Positions 26,174 to 35,319 of a DNA stretch of 35,506 nt are shown here, in pieces. The notes under the pieces are model-generated. The model did not search any database. It saw nothing but the letters and a program-made list of their open reading frames with translations, and had not been told where the DNA came from. The position numbers and the translations under genes were made by a program. Each line of letters starts with the position of its first letter. Within the stretch, counting starts at the first letter, position 1. Origin of the DNA: Burkholderiales bacterium (GTDB taxonomy: Bacteria > Pseudomonadota > Gammaproteobacteria > Burkholderiales > Casimicrobiaceae); assembly GCA_020852555.1 (NCBI GenBank), contig JADZAQ010000090.1, positions 1-35,506 of the forward strand. The letters run 5' to 3'.

Positions 26174-27396
26174 TGGAAGTCCTCCTGCTCGGCATCTATT
26201 CGTTCTTCGTCTGGCTCGTCTTCATCAAGTTCAAGTGGCTGCCGTGGAACATCTATTCGCAGGTCACCGTCGTCGTCATTCCGATCGTCGCCCTGACCGC
26301 GCTCATCCTCGCGCTCAACGTGTTCGCACCCTCGTCGTCCGACCTGCGGGTGTTTCGCTACACGGTGCCGATCGTGTCGCAGGTGCGGGGGCGGGTGATC
26401 GAGGTCGCGGTGGAGGAAGGCAACCGCCCGGTCAAGAAAGGTGACGTCCTCTTTCGCATCGACCCGGCGCCGTTCCAGCAGCAGGTCAATACCCTCAAGG
26501 CGCAGCTCGCCAACGCCATCGCGGGACAGAAGGAAGTCGAGGAGCAGTTGAAAGGCGCGGAGGCAAAGATCGACGAGGCGCGCGGCAGCATCGCGCAGGC
26601 GACGGCGCGCATCGCCGAGGTGAACGCCAAGGTGGCCCTCGCGGAGAAGCGGGTCGCGCAATACCGCGAGCTCGCAGCGACCGGCGCTGGCAGCAAGTTC
26701 GACCTCGAGCAGGCCGAGACGAGTCTCGCCGAGCTGACCGGACAATTGGCCTCCGCGCGCAGCGCCGAGGCGCAGGCGCGCGCCGCCGAGGGGCAGGCGG
26801 TCGCCGGCCGCGCGCAGGTGCTGCAGAAACTCGCGGCGAAGAGCGGCGGCGAGTATGCGAACGTCGCGCAGATCCGCGCGCAGCTCGACAACGCCGAATG
26901 GGACCTCGATCAGACGACGACGCGTTCACCCTGCGATTGCTACGTCGTGAACCTGCAACTGCGGCCCGGGGGCTTCGTCGCTGCGCTGCCGGTGGCGCCG
27001 GTGATGACGCTCGTCGAGACCACCGGCAGCGTGGTCGCGCTCTTCGCGCAGAACGAGTTGCACCAGGTCGCGCCCGGCAACGAGGCAGAGTTCGCGCTGC
27101 AGACGCTGCCCGGCAAGGTCCTCAAGGGGACCGTGGATTCGGTGGTCTGGGCGTCGGGCGCGGGGCAACTCTCGCCGAGCGGCTCGGTGCCGATGACCGG
27201 CGTGCTGACGGCACCGGCGCAGCGCTTCGCGGTGAAGTTCGACGTCGCCGAGCGCGACCAGGGCCAGTTTCTCGCCGCGGGTGCGGCCGGCGCGGCGGCG
27301 ATCTACACCGAGCATGGGGCGATGATCCACATCATCCGCAAGGTGATCCTGCGCGTCGGGTCGTACCTCAACTTCCTGGTGCTCAAGCTGCACTGA
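26173..27396 (+). CDS. HlyD-family membrane fusion protein (YiaV-like)
   Basis: A 407-residue adaptor with two N-terminal hydrophobic segments (about 4-19 and 31-52), unlike the single anchor of most HlyD proteins but like YiaV. GGAGGA lies eight bases before the ATG, which overlaps the DUF3302 stop by one base. Seen: first lipoyl half VRGRVIEVAVEEGNRPVKKG with FRIDPAPFQQQV, a long Ala/Glu/Gln-rich coiled coil (about 105-240), second lipoyl half TTTRSPCDCYVVNLQLRPGG, and a C-terminal beta barrel. The NAEWDLDQTTTRSP signature is intact. The partner pump is not obvious; the module contains only DUF3302, this adaptor and an outer-membrane factor. Confidence 0.88.
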   Translation: MEVLLLGIYSFFVWLVFIKFKWLPWNIYSQVTVVVIPIVALTALILALNVFAPSSSDLRVFRYTVPIVSQVRGRVIEVAVEEGNRPVKKGDVLFRIDPAPFQQQVNTLKAQLANAIAGQKEVEEQLKGAEAKIDEARGSIAQATARIAEVNAKVALAEKRVAQYRELAATGAGSKFDLEQAETSLAELTGQLASARSAEAQARAAEGQAVAGRAQVLQKLAAKSGGEYANVAQIRAQLDNAEWDLDQTTTRSPCDCYVVNLQLRPGGFVAALPVAPVMTLVETTGSVVALFAQNELHQVAPGNEAEFALQTLPGKVLKGTVDSVVWASGAGQLSPSGSVPMTGVLTAPAQRFAVKFDVAERDQGQFLAAGAAGAAAIYTEHGAMIHIIRKVILRVGSYLNFLVLKLH

Positions 27397-27401
27397 CCGC
27401 C

Positions 27402-28823
27402 ATGCGCATGCGGCATTGCGCGTTGCTCCTGGGCGTGGCGGCACTCGCCGGGTGCGCTCTCAAGGATCCGCTTCGCCACGAGGATACGGTGGCGCAGGCG
27501 CTGCCCAACGTAGCGCTGCCGGCGCAGTATGCCGCCGGCGGCCTTGCCGCGCCGATCAGCGACGACTGGCTCGCGGCCTTGCGCGACCCCGCGCTCGCCG
27601 CGCTGGTGGCCGAGGCCATCGCGTACAACCCGGACCTCAAGGTCGCCGCGGCGCGCGTCGACCAGGCCGCGGCCTACCTCGCAGGCGCCAAGTCACCGCT
27701 GTGGCCGCAGGTGAGCCTGGTGGCCCGCGGTGGCGGCAAGATGAGCGGCGATGCGACGGGCCTCCAGGGCGTGGGTCTCTTCGCGTCGTGGGAGATCGAC
27801 CTGTGGGGCCGCGTGCGCGCGACGGCGCGCGCGACCGAACTCCAGTACGAATCCACGCAGCTCGAGGCCGAGTACGCGCGGCAATCACTCGCGGCACTGG
27901 TGGCCAAGGCGTGGATCACGGCCATCGAGGCGCGGCTGCAGATGGCGCAGGCCGCGGACATGCTGCGCGCCGCCGTCCAGCTCGCCGGACTCGCGCGCGA
28001 TCGGCAGCGCGTCGGCATCGGCAACGAATACGACGTCGCGCTCGCGCAGGCCAACGTCGAGACGCTGCGCGACAGCGTGCGCAGCCTCGAACTTGCGTAC
28101 GGGAACGCGCTGCGCGCGCTGGAAACGCTCGCCGGCCGCTATCCCGCGGCGGCCGTCGAGGTGGCGGCAGCACTCCCCGCGTGGCCGGGCGAATTGCCGA
28201 CCGGCGTCCCCGCGGAGCTCCTCGAGCGGCGCCCCGACGTGGTCGCCGCCGAGCGGCGGGTGGCGGCGGCGTTCTACCGCGTCGAGGAGGCCAAGGCCGC
28301 GCGCCTGCCGCGCATCACGCTGGTCGCCAACCTGACCTCGATCTCGTCCGAGCTCTTCGTGCTGCAGAGTCGGAACAACCCGGTGGTGAGCTTCGGCGCG
28401 GGACTGGTGCAGCCGCTCTTCCTCGGCGGGCTCCTGCAGTCGCAGGTCGACGCCCGCACCGCGGAGCAGCAGGCGGCGATCGCCGAGTACGGCAAGGTCG
28501 GCGCACGCGTCTTCGGCGAGGTCGAGAATGCGCTCGCCGCCACCGCGGCGGCGGCCGACCGCGAGACGATCCTCGTGCGCTCGGTGCAGGAGAACGCGCG
28601 TGCGCTCGAACTCGCCAACATCCGCTACCGCGTGGGGTCCGCCGACCTGCGCGCGGTGCAGCAGCAGCAGCTCGACCTCACGTCGGCGCGGGCGGCGTTG
28701 CTGCGCGTGCGCGCCGATCGCCTGGTGCAGCGCGTCAACCTGCACCTGGCGCTCGGCGGCAGCTTCGACGCGCAGCCGGTGGCGATCGTCGGCCGCCGTG
28801 CACCTGCCGCAAGGTCACCCTAA
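27402..28823 (+). CDS. NodT-type outer-membrane efflux lipoprotein of the DUF3302-HlyD module
   Basis: A 473-residue TolC-like lipoprotein starting at ATG 27402 (a second ATG is at 27408), five bases after the HlyD stop. The lipobox LAGC gives Cys18. It differs from the other two OMFs here: no TVGPDY after the Cys but ALKDPLRHEDTVAQ. Seen: DWLAALRDPALAALVAEAIA, SWEIDLWGRVRATARATELQ, LLERRPDVVAAERRVAAAFY, and GLVQPLFLGGLLQSQVDART. Both efflux repeats are present. Its position makes it the exit duct for the HlyD adaptor before it. It is followed by a good promoter for the next operon, so it likely ends this one. Confidence 0.92.
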   Translation: MRMRHCALLLGVAALAGCALKDPLRHEDTVAQALPNVALPAQYAAGGLAAPISDDWLAALRDPALAALVAEAIAYNPDLKVAAARVDQAAAYLAGAKSPLWPQVSLVARGGGKMSGDATGLQGVGLFASWEIDLWGRVRATARATELQYESTQLEAEYARQSLAALVAKAWITAIEARLQMAQAADMLRAAVQLAGLARDRQRVGIGNEYDVALAQANVETLRDSVRSLELAYGNALRALETLAGRYPAAAVEVAAALPAWPGELPTGVPAELLERRPDVVAAERRVAAAFYRVEEAKAARLPRITLVANLTSISSELFVLQSRNNPVVSFGAGLVQPLFLGGLLQSQVDARTAEQQAAIAEYGKVGARVFGEVENALAATAAAADRETILVRSVQENARALELANIRYRVGSADLRAVQQQQLDLTSARAALLRVRADRLVQRVNLHLALGGSFDAQPVAIVGRRAPAARSP

Positions 28824-28851
28824 CAGGGCCGCTGCACGCGTCCACTCGCGA

Positions 28852-28880
28852 TCGACAAACGGCGACGGCTGCGGTAAAAA
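28852..28880 (+). promoter_or_regulatory. Sigma-70-like promoter for efflux system 2
   Basis: TCGACA (28852-28857), a 17-base spacer, then TAAAAA (28875-28880): five and four of six consensus matches. It stands in the 137-base gap before the adaptor-OmpA gene, giving a leader of about 75 bases. No operator palindrome is obvious. Confidence 0.55.
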
Positions 28881-28960
28881 GCCGAACCGCATCGGCAAGC
28901 CGCGTGCCGTCCGAGAAGGGTGCATCATGCGCCCTGCCCGCCGCCCTCGATCCGTCGCCC

Positions 28961-30508
28961 ATGAAGCCATCGCCCCTCCGGCCGCGCCATCCTGCGCTAC
29001 GCGTCGTCGTGCCCACGCTGGCGGCGCTCCTGCTCGTCGCCGGCTGCGGCCGGGAGGCGCCGAAACCGCCCGCGAAGGGTCCCGCCGAGGTGTCGGTCGA
29101 GATCATCAAGCGGCAGGACGTCCCGGTCACCGCCGTCTACGTCGCGCAGACGCAAAGCTCGCAGGCGGTGAACATCCAGGCGCGGGTGGCGGGCTGGCTC
29201 GACCGGCGGACTTACGTCGAAGGCGCGGTGGTCAAGCGCGGCCAGGTGCTCTTCCAGATGGACCCGAAGCCCTTCCAGGCGCAGCTCGACGCCGCGAAGG
29301 CCGCGCTGCAACGCAATCAGGCGGCGCTGCAGGTGGCCACCGCCAACCTCAACCGGACCAAGCCGCTCGCGCAGCAGAATGCACTGTCGCAGAAGGATCT
29401 CGACGACGCCACGGGACAGTACGAGCAGGCCGGCGCCGCCGTGGAACAGGCGCGCGCGCAGGTCACGCAGGCCGAGCTCAACCTTTCGTACACCACGATC
29501 CGCTCGCCGGTCGACGGGGTGTCGAGCTTTGCCGTGGTCGCCGACGGCACCTATCTGTCCCCCACCAATTCGCAGCTCACCACGGTTTCGGTGCTCACCC
29601 CGATGTGGATCAATTTCAGCGTCTCGGAAAACGAGATGGAGCGCATCCGCAACGAGGTCCGCGCCGGCCGCCTGCGCCTGCCCGAGGGCGGGCGCTTCGT
29701 GGTCGAGATCGAGATGGTCGACGGCAACCTTTTCCCATACACGGGCGCGATCACCTTCGCCGATCCCTCGTACAACGCGACCACCGGTACCTTCATGCTG
29801 CGCGCGACGGTCGACAACCCCACCGGCGTGCTGCGTCCCAACCAGTACGTGCGGGTGCGCCTGAACGGCGCCACGCGCCCCAATGCCATCGTCGTCCCGC
29901 AGCGCGCCGTGCAACAGAGCGCCAAGGGCCATTTCGTGTGGGTCGCTGATGCCGGCGGCAAGGCCGAGTTGCGCCCCGTCGTGGTCGGTGACTGGAAGGG
30001 TGAGGGCTGGCTCGTGAGCGATGGACTCCACGACGGCGATCGCGTCGTCGTCGACGGTGGCATCCGGCTCGCCGAAGGTGCCCCGGTCAAGGCGACCCCT
30101 TACGTGCCGCCGGCGCCGCGAGCCCCGGTCGGCCGCGCGGCGGGCGGTGCGGCGGCGGCGGGAACGCCGCTGCCGGCACCCTATCCCGCGGCGACACCCT
30201 CCGCGGTATCGGTCTACTTCCCGAGCGGCACGGCGGTGCTCGATACCGGCGCCCAGCGCACGCTGCGCCTCGCCGCCGCGGCTTACGTCGGCATCGGCTC
30301 CAAGATCATCGTCACCGGCTACGCCGACCGCACCGGCACCGCGCAGGGCAACGTCGAACTGGCGAAGAAGCGCGCGCAGGCGGTACGCGACGAGCTCGTG
30401 AGTCTCGGCATCGAGACACGGCGCATCGAGCTCGCACCGCCGGCGAACGCCACCGGCACGGGTACCGACGACCAGGCCCGCCGCGTCGACCTGCGCGTGC
30501 AGCAGTAG
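28961..30508 (+). CDS. RND periplasmic adaptor fused to an OmpA-like domain, system 2
   Basis: A 515-residue lipoprotein (typical adaptors have 370-400). LLVAGC gives lipid anchor Cys29. Residues 40-390 are a normal AcrA-like adaptor: ARVAGWLDRRTYVEGAVVKR, FQMDPKPFQAQLDAAKAALQ, helical hairpin, LSYTTIRSPVDGVSSFAVVA, WINFSVSENEMERI, and IVVPQRAVQQSAKGHFVWVA. A Pro/Ala/Gly linker (about 385-413) leads to an OmpA-like domain (414-515): SAVSVYFPSGTAVLDTGAQR, TGYADRTGTAQGNVELAKKR and AQAVRDELVSLGIETRRIEL. This keeps the Asp and Arg that in OmpA domains bind the diaminopimelate of peptidoglycan. There is no stop or frameshift between the parts, so this is a true fusion. Start at ATG 28961; the upstream frame is a shadow. 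Confidence 0.93.
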   Translation: MKPSPLRPRHPALRVVVPTLAALLLVAGCGREAPKPPAKGPAEVSVEIIKRQDVPVTAVYVAQTQSSQAVNIQARVAGWLDRRTYVEGAVVKRGQVLFQMDPKPFQAQLDAAKAALQRNQAALQVATANLNRTKPLAQQNALSQKDLDDATGQYEQAGAAVEQARAQVTQAELNLSYTTIRSPVDGVSSFAVVADGTYLSPTNSQLTTVSVLTPMWINFSVSENEMERIRNEVRAGRLRLPEGGRFVVEIEMVDGNLFPYTGAITFADPSYNATTGTFMLRATVDNPTGVLRPNQYVRVRLNGATRPNAIVVPQRAVQQSAKGHFVWVADAGGKAELRPVVVGDWKGEGWLVSDGLHDGDRVVVDGGIRLAEGAPVKATPYVPPAPRAPVGRAAGGAAAAGTPLPAPYPAATPSAVSVYFPSGTAVLDTGAQRTLRLAAAAYVGIGSKIIVTGYADRTGTAQGNVELAKKRAQAVRDELVSLGIETRRIELAPPANATGTGTDDQARRVDLRVQQ

Positions 30509-30515
30509 GGCGGCG

Positions 30516-33500
30516 ATGCTGTCGCGCTTCTTCATCGAGCGACCGGTCTTCGCGGCCGTCGTCGCGCTCATCATCGTTCTCGCCGGCGTCGTGTCGATGA
30601 CGCAGCTGCCGGTCGCGCAGTATCCGTCGATCACCCCGGTGCAGGTAACCGTGAGCGCCACCTATCCGGGTGCCGACTCGCGCACGCTCGCCGATTCGGT
30701 GGCGGCGCCGATCGAGCAGCAGATCAACGGCGTGGACAAGATGCTGTACATGACGTCGACGTCGAGCTCGACCGGCCAGCTCACGATGACGATCTACTTC
30801 TCGCTCGACACCGATCCCGACATCGCGCAGGTGCAGGTGCAAAACCGGGTGAACCTCGCGCTGCCGCAACTGCCGTCGGCGGTCGTCCAGCAGGGCGTGA
30901 ACGTGCAGAAGAAGTCGTCGTCGATCATGATGCTGGTGGCGATCTACGCGAAGGACAGTCGCTACGGCGCCAACTACATCGCCAACTACGCGAACGTCTA
31001 CGTCCTGGAGGCGCTGAAGCGCGTCAACGGCGCCGGCCAGGCGCAGATCATGGGGGTGCCGAACCAGGCGATGCGCATCTGGATGAATCCCGACCGCATG
31101 GCGTCGCTCGGCATCACGACCTCCGACATCGCCAACGCGATCAACCAGCAGAACCAGCTCTTCGGCGCCGGACAGATCGGCCAGCAGCCCAACGCGGGGC
31201 CGGTGGAGCTCACCTTTCCGGTCGTCACCCAGCCGCAGTACACCGACCCGCGGCAGTACGAGAACATCATCCTGCGCGCATCGCAGGATGGCAGCGCGAT
31301 CGTGCGCGTCGGCGACGTCGCGCGCGCCGAGATCGGGCTCCAGCAGTACATCGTCGACAGCCAGATGAACGGCACGCCGGCGACGATCATCGCCGTCTAC
31401 CAGCAGCCGGGCGCCAACGGCCTCGCCGTCTCGCAAGCGGTACGCGCCACGCTCGCGCAGATGAAGGACAAGTTTCCGGACGGGATGGAGTACGTGGTGG
31501 CGCTCGACACCAACGACTTCGTGCGCCTGTCGATCAAGGAGGTGATCAAGACGCTCTTCGAGGCGATCGCGCTGGTCGTCCTCGTCGTGTACCTCTTCCT
31601 GCAGAGCTTCCGCACCACGATCATCTGCTCGGTCGCGATCGTCATCGCGCTCGTCGCCACCTTCACCGGGATGCTGGCGCTCGGCTTCTCGATCAACCTG
31701 CTCACGCTGTTCGGACTGGTGCTCGCCATCGGCATGGTGGTCGACGATGCCATCGTCGTGGTCGAGAACGTGGAGCGCAACATGCAGCAGCACCACCTCG
31801 AGCCCCGGCCGGCGACGATCCGCGCGATGGGCGAGATCGCGAGCTCGCTCGTCGCGGTGGTGCTGGTGATGTGCTCGGTGTTCATTCCGGCGGCGTTCCT
31901 GCCGGGAACCACCGGCCAGCTCTACAAGCAGTTCGCGATCACCATCGTCATCTCGGTGTCGGTGTCGGGATTCATCGCCCTCACCGTGACGCCGGCGATG
32001 TGCGCGGCGCTGCTCAAGCACAACCCGCCGCCGGCGCGGGGGCCGTTCGCGTGGTTCAACCGGCAGGTGGATCGGGTTACCGCGGCGTTCGGCGCCGCGG
32101 TGGCCTACGTCATCAAGTACGCAGCGGTCGCGCTCGTCCTGCTCGCCGTCTTCCTGTATTCGATCTACCACCTCTTCACGGTGCTGCCGACGAGCTTCGT
32201 GCCGAATGAGGATCAGGGCTATGCCTTCGCCGCGATCATCATGCCGCAGGCAGCGAGCCTCGCACGGGCGCAGGCGATCGCCGATCGGGCCGATGCGATC
32301 TTCAAGGAGATCCCGGGCGTCAAGACGCGTACCGTGGTCACCGGCTACAGCCTCCTCGACAGCGGCTTCAAGACCAACGCCGCGACGATCTTCGTGACGC
32401 TGGACGATTTCGACAAGCGCTACGCCGACCTCGCGACGACGAAGGCGCAGAATGCCCGCGCGATCCTGCAGGCGTTCTATGCGAAGGCGAGCCAGATCGA
32501 GGAAGCCATCGTGGTGCCGATCGCACCGCCGGCGATTCCCGGCATCGGCACCACCGGCGGCTTCGAGTTCTGGATCCAGGACACCGGCACCGGCGACCCG
32601 GTGGCGCTCGGCGCCGTGCTGCAGGACTTCCTCAAGGCAGCGCGGCAGCGGCCCGAGCTTACCGGCCTCGCGACGACGTATTCGGCGTCGACGCAGCAGC
32701 TCAAGGCCGAGGTCGATCGCGAGAAGGCGCAGCTCCTCGGCGTGCCGATCCAGGACGTGTACAGCGCCATTCAGGCGCAGTTCGGCTCGCTCGCGGTGAG
32801 CCAGTACAACCTGTTCTCGAACGTGTGGTGGGTGATCCTGCAATCGGATGCGCCGTACCGGCAGACCCCGGACGACCTGACGCGTCTGTACACGCGCAAT
32901 GCCCAGGGCCAGATGGTGCCGCTTTCCGCGCTGGTCTCCACGCGCTGGACATCGGGCCCCGACGTCCTGCCGCACTTCAACGGCTTCGCCGCGGCGAAGA
33001 TCAACGGCAACGCGGCGGCGGGCTACAGCTCGGGCGATGCGATCAGGACCATGGAGGACGTCGCGAAGCAGGTGCTCCCGCCCGGCTACGCGGTCGGCTG
33101 GTCGGGGCTCGCCTTCGAGGAGAAGCAATCGGGCGGCACCTCGGGGCTCGCCTTCGTATTCGGCTTCGTCATCGTCTTCCTGGTGCTGGCCGCGCAGTAC
33201 GAGTCCTGGACGCTGCCCGGCGCGGTGATGTCGGCGGTACCGTTCGGCATCCTGGGTGCGCTGCTCACCAATCACCTGCGCGGGCTCGACAACGACGTCT
33301 ACTTCCAGATCGGCCTCCTGGTGCTCATCGGTCTCGGCGCCAAGAACGCGGTGCTGCGCGTCTCGGCGGCAATCGACTTTCGCAAGCAGGGCAAGTCGAT
33401 CATGGAGGCGACGATCCTCGCCGGCGAGCAGCGCCTGCGGCCGATCATCATGACCTCGCTCGCCTTTGCCGTGGGCTGCCTGCCGTTGGCGCTCGCGGTC

Positions 33501-33767
33501 GGCGCCGGCGCCAATGCGCGGCACTCGATCGGCACCGGCATCATCGGCGGCATGTTGGGCGAGACGACGCTCGCCATGCTCTACGTGCCGCTCCTCTTCT
33601 ATCTCTTCGATCGCATGCAGGAGGGCAAGGAAGGGAAGCGGCATGGTGACGAGGCGACGCACGCCACCGCGGCCGCGGGGCGCGGTGGGGATGCGTCTGC
33701 CGAGGCGGGCGGCGCACCCGGCAGCGATCCAGCGCCGCCGCACGACGGGCCCCGCTCCGATGCGTGA
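30516..33767 (+). CDS. RND multidrug efflux pump (HAE-1 family), system 2
   Basis: A 1083-residue AcrB-like proton-driven pump, seven bases after its adaptor. Helix 1 is in MLSRFFIERPVFAAVVALII. Proton-relay Asp410-Asp411 lie in GMVVDDAIVVVEN and Lys943 in GLGAKNAVL. FVPNEDQGYAFA and PAIPGIGTTGGFEFWIQD are usual. Odd: after the Lys motif the sequence is LRVSAAIDF where most relatives have LIVEFA, placing Arg948 and Ser950 at positions usually Ile and Glu in helix 10; there is no sign of a frameshift. A hydrophilic tail of about 45 residues (Gly/Ala/His/Asp-rich) follows the last helix. Its last codons overlap an alternative start of the next gene. Confidence 0.95.
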   Translation: MLSRFFIERPVFAAVVALIIVLAGVVSMTQLPVAQYPSITPVQVTVSATYPGADSRTLADSVAAPIEQQINGVDKMLYMTSTSSSTGQLTMTIYFSLDTDPDIAQVQVQNRVNLALPQLPSAVVQQGVNVQKKSSSIMMLVAIYAKDSRYGANYIANYANVYVLEALKRVNGAGQAQIMGVPNQAMRIWMNPDRMASLGITTSDIANAINQQNQLFGAGQIGQQPNAGPVELTFPVVTQPQYTDPRQYENIILRASQDGSAIVRVGDVARAEIGLQQYIVDSQMNGTPATIIAVYQQPGANGLAVSQAVRATLAQMKDKFPDGMEYVVALDTNDFVRLSIKEVIKTLFEAIALVVLVVYLFLQSFRTTIICSVAIVIALVATFTGMLALGFSINLLTLFGLVLAIGMVVDDAIVVVENVERNMQQHHLEPRPATIRAMGEIASSLVAVVLVMCSVFIPAAFLPGTTGQLYKQFAITIVISVSVSGFIALTVTPAMCAALLKHNPPPARGPFAWFNRQVDRVTAAFGAAVAYVIKYAAVALVLLAVFLYSIYHLFTVLPTSFVPNEDQGYAFAAIIMPQAASLARAQAIADRADAIFKEIPGVKTRTVVTGYSLLDSGFKTNAATIFVTLDDFDKRYADLATTKAQNARAILQAFYAKASQIEEAIVVPIAPPAIPGIGTTGGFEFWIQDTGTGDPVALGAVLQDFLKAARQRPELTGLATTYSASTQQLKAEVDREKAQLLGVPIQDVYSAIQAQFGSLAVSQYNLFSNVWWVILQSDAPYRQTPDDLTRLYTRNAQGQMVPLSALVSTRWTSGPDVLPHFNGFAAAKINGNAAAGYSSGDAIRTMEDVAKQVLPPGYAVGWSGLAFEEKQSGGTSGLAFVFGFVIVFLVLAAQYESWTLPGAVMSAVPFGILGALLTNHLRGLDNDVYFQIGLLVLIGLGAKNAVLRVSAAIDFRKQGKSIMEATILAGEQRLRPIIMTSLAFAVGCLPLALAVGAGANARHSIGTGIIGGMLGETTLAMLYVPLLFYLFDRMQEGKEGKRHGDEATHATAAAGRGGDASAEAGGAPGSDPAPPHDGPRSDA

Positions 33768-33831
33768 GCGCGCGCCATTGACGCCGCGCTTGCGCGACGC
33801 GCGAAGCACGCCGCCAGGCGTCCACGTGGAC

Positions 33832-35295
33832 ATGCGGCGCGTCGTCGCGGCGCTCACCGTCCCGCTCGCCCTCGCCGGCTGCACCGTCGGCCCCGACTAC
33901 GCGCGACCGGCAATCGAGACCCCAGCCTCGTTCCTCTATGCGCCGAAGGATGCGGCCGCCACGGTCAACCTCCGCTGGTGGCAGCAGTTCGGCGACCCCG
34001 TCCTCGACGCGCTCATTGCCGAGGCGCTCGCCCACAACCAGAGCGTGAAGGTGGCCGCCGGCAACGTCGAGCAGGCCGCCGGCATCCTCACCCAGACGCG
34101 CTCGGCGGCGTTCCCGCAGGTGGGCTACAACGCGAGCGCCGGCCGCGCGCGCAGCAGCGAAGCGGGGGTGGCGCCCGAACTCGCCGGGCGCCTGCCCAAT
34201 CCGCAGAGCGCGTACCAGGCGCTCCTCTCGGCGAGCTGGGAGCTCGACCTGTGGGGCCGCATCCGCCGCCTCTCCGAATCCGCGCGGGCGAACCTGCTCG
34301 CCACCGACGAGGCACGCAAGGGCGTGATTCTCTCGCTCGTCGCGGGTGTGGCGTCCAATTACCTCACGCTGCGCGGGCTCGACCAGGAGCTCGTCATCGC
34401 GCGACAGACACTCGCTGCCTACGGCGAGTCGCTGCGCCTGTTCGAGCTGCAGTTCCAGTACGGCCAGATCTCGCAGATGAACGTCGCGCAGGTGCGCTCG
34501 CAGTACGAGACCGCCGCCGCGCAGATCCCGCAGATCGAGCTGCAGATCGCGCAGACCGAGCTCGCGCTCTGCGTGCTCGTCGGTCGCGATCCGGGTCCGG
34601 TCGCCCGCGGCAAGTCGATCTACGAGCTCGGGCTGCCGGCGGTCCCCGCGGGCGTGCCCTCGGAGCTTTTGACCCGGCGACCCGATCTCGTGCAGGCCGA
34701 GAACCAGCTGATCGCCGCCAATGCGCAGATCGGCGCGGCGCGCGCGCTGTACTTTCCGACGATCTCGCTCACCGCGGGCGGCGGCAGCGCCAGCGCCGCA
34801 CTCGCCGATCTCTTCACCGGCCCGGCGCGCGTGTGGAGCTACGCGGGCACCCTCGTCGGACCCATCTTCACCTTCGGCGCGGTGAGCGGCCAGGTCGCAC
34901 AGGCCGAAGGCGCGCGCGAGGCGATGCTCGCCAATTACCGCTACGCGATCCAGAACGCGTTCTCCGAGGTCGATACCGCGCTCGTCACCGGCCAGAAAGT
35001 GCAGGCGCAGCTCGTCGCGCAGGAGCGCCTCGTCGCCGCGCTCAAGGACTACGCGCGGCTCGCGCACCTGCAATACGACGGCGGTTACACCTCGTACACC
35101 ACCGTGCTGCAGGCCGAGCAGCAGCTCTTCCCGGCGGAGCTCAGCCTCGCCGCGGTGCGCGCGGCGACGTTCAGCTCGAGCGTCGCGATCTACAAAGCGA
35201 TGGGCGGCGGCTGGGTGATCGAGGCGGCGCAGATGACCGGCGACACGGCCGCGCCGCCCGCGACGCGCGATCGCGGCCTGCCGTCGCCGTTCTGA
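33832..35295 (+). CDS. NodT-type outer-membrane efflux lipoprotein, system 2
   Basis: A 487-residue TolC-like lipoprotein. I chose ATG 33832 because it gives a clean lipoprotein signal, MRRVVAALTVPLALAGC (Cys17), then TVGPDYARP. An in-frame ATG at 33760 overlaps the pump stop and would add 24 residues; it cannot be excluded. Seen: LRWWQQFGDPVLDALIAEAL, SWELDLWGRIRRLSESARAN, LLTRRPDLVQAENQLIAANA, GPIFTFGAVSGQVAQAEGAR, and YDGGYTSYTTVLQAEQQLFP. It resembles the system 1 OMF more closely than the middle one. Last gene of the block; it converges on an unidentified gene. Confidence 0.94.
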   Translation: MRRVVAALTVPLALAGCTVGPDYARPAIETPASFLYAPKDAAATVNLRWWQQFGDPVLDALIAEALAHNQSVKVAAGNVEQAAGILTQTRSAAFPQVGYNASAGRARSSEAGVAPELAGRLPNPQSAYQALLSASWELDLWGRIRRLSESARANLLATDEARKGVILSLVAGVASNYLTLRGLDQELVIARQTLAAYGESLRLFELQFQYGQISQMNVAQVRSQYETAAAQIPQIELQIAQTELALCVLVGRDPGPVARGKSIYELGLPAVPAGVPSELLTRRPDLVQAENQLIAANAQIGAARALYFPTISLTAGGGSASAALADLFTGPARVWSYAGTLVGPIFTFGAVSGQVAQAEGAREAMLANYRYAIQNAFSEVDTALVTGQKVQAQLVAQERLVAALKDYARLAHLQYDGGYTSYTTVLQAEQQLFPAELSLAAVRAATFSSSVAIYKAMGGGWVIEAAQMTGDTAAPPATRDRGLPSPF

Positions 35296-35319
35296 GAGCC
35301 TCCGCTGAACGTCCGAGAG

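Noticed and set aside
30312-33884. Open minus-strand frame of 1190 codons opposite the system 2 pump
   Set aside because: Same reason: a low-complexity Arg/His/Asp-rich antisense reading of a clear RND gene.
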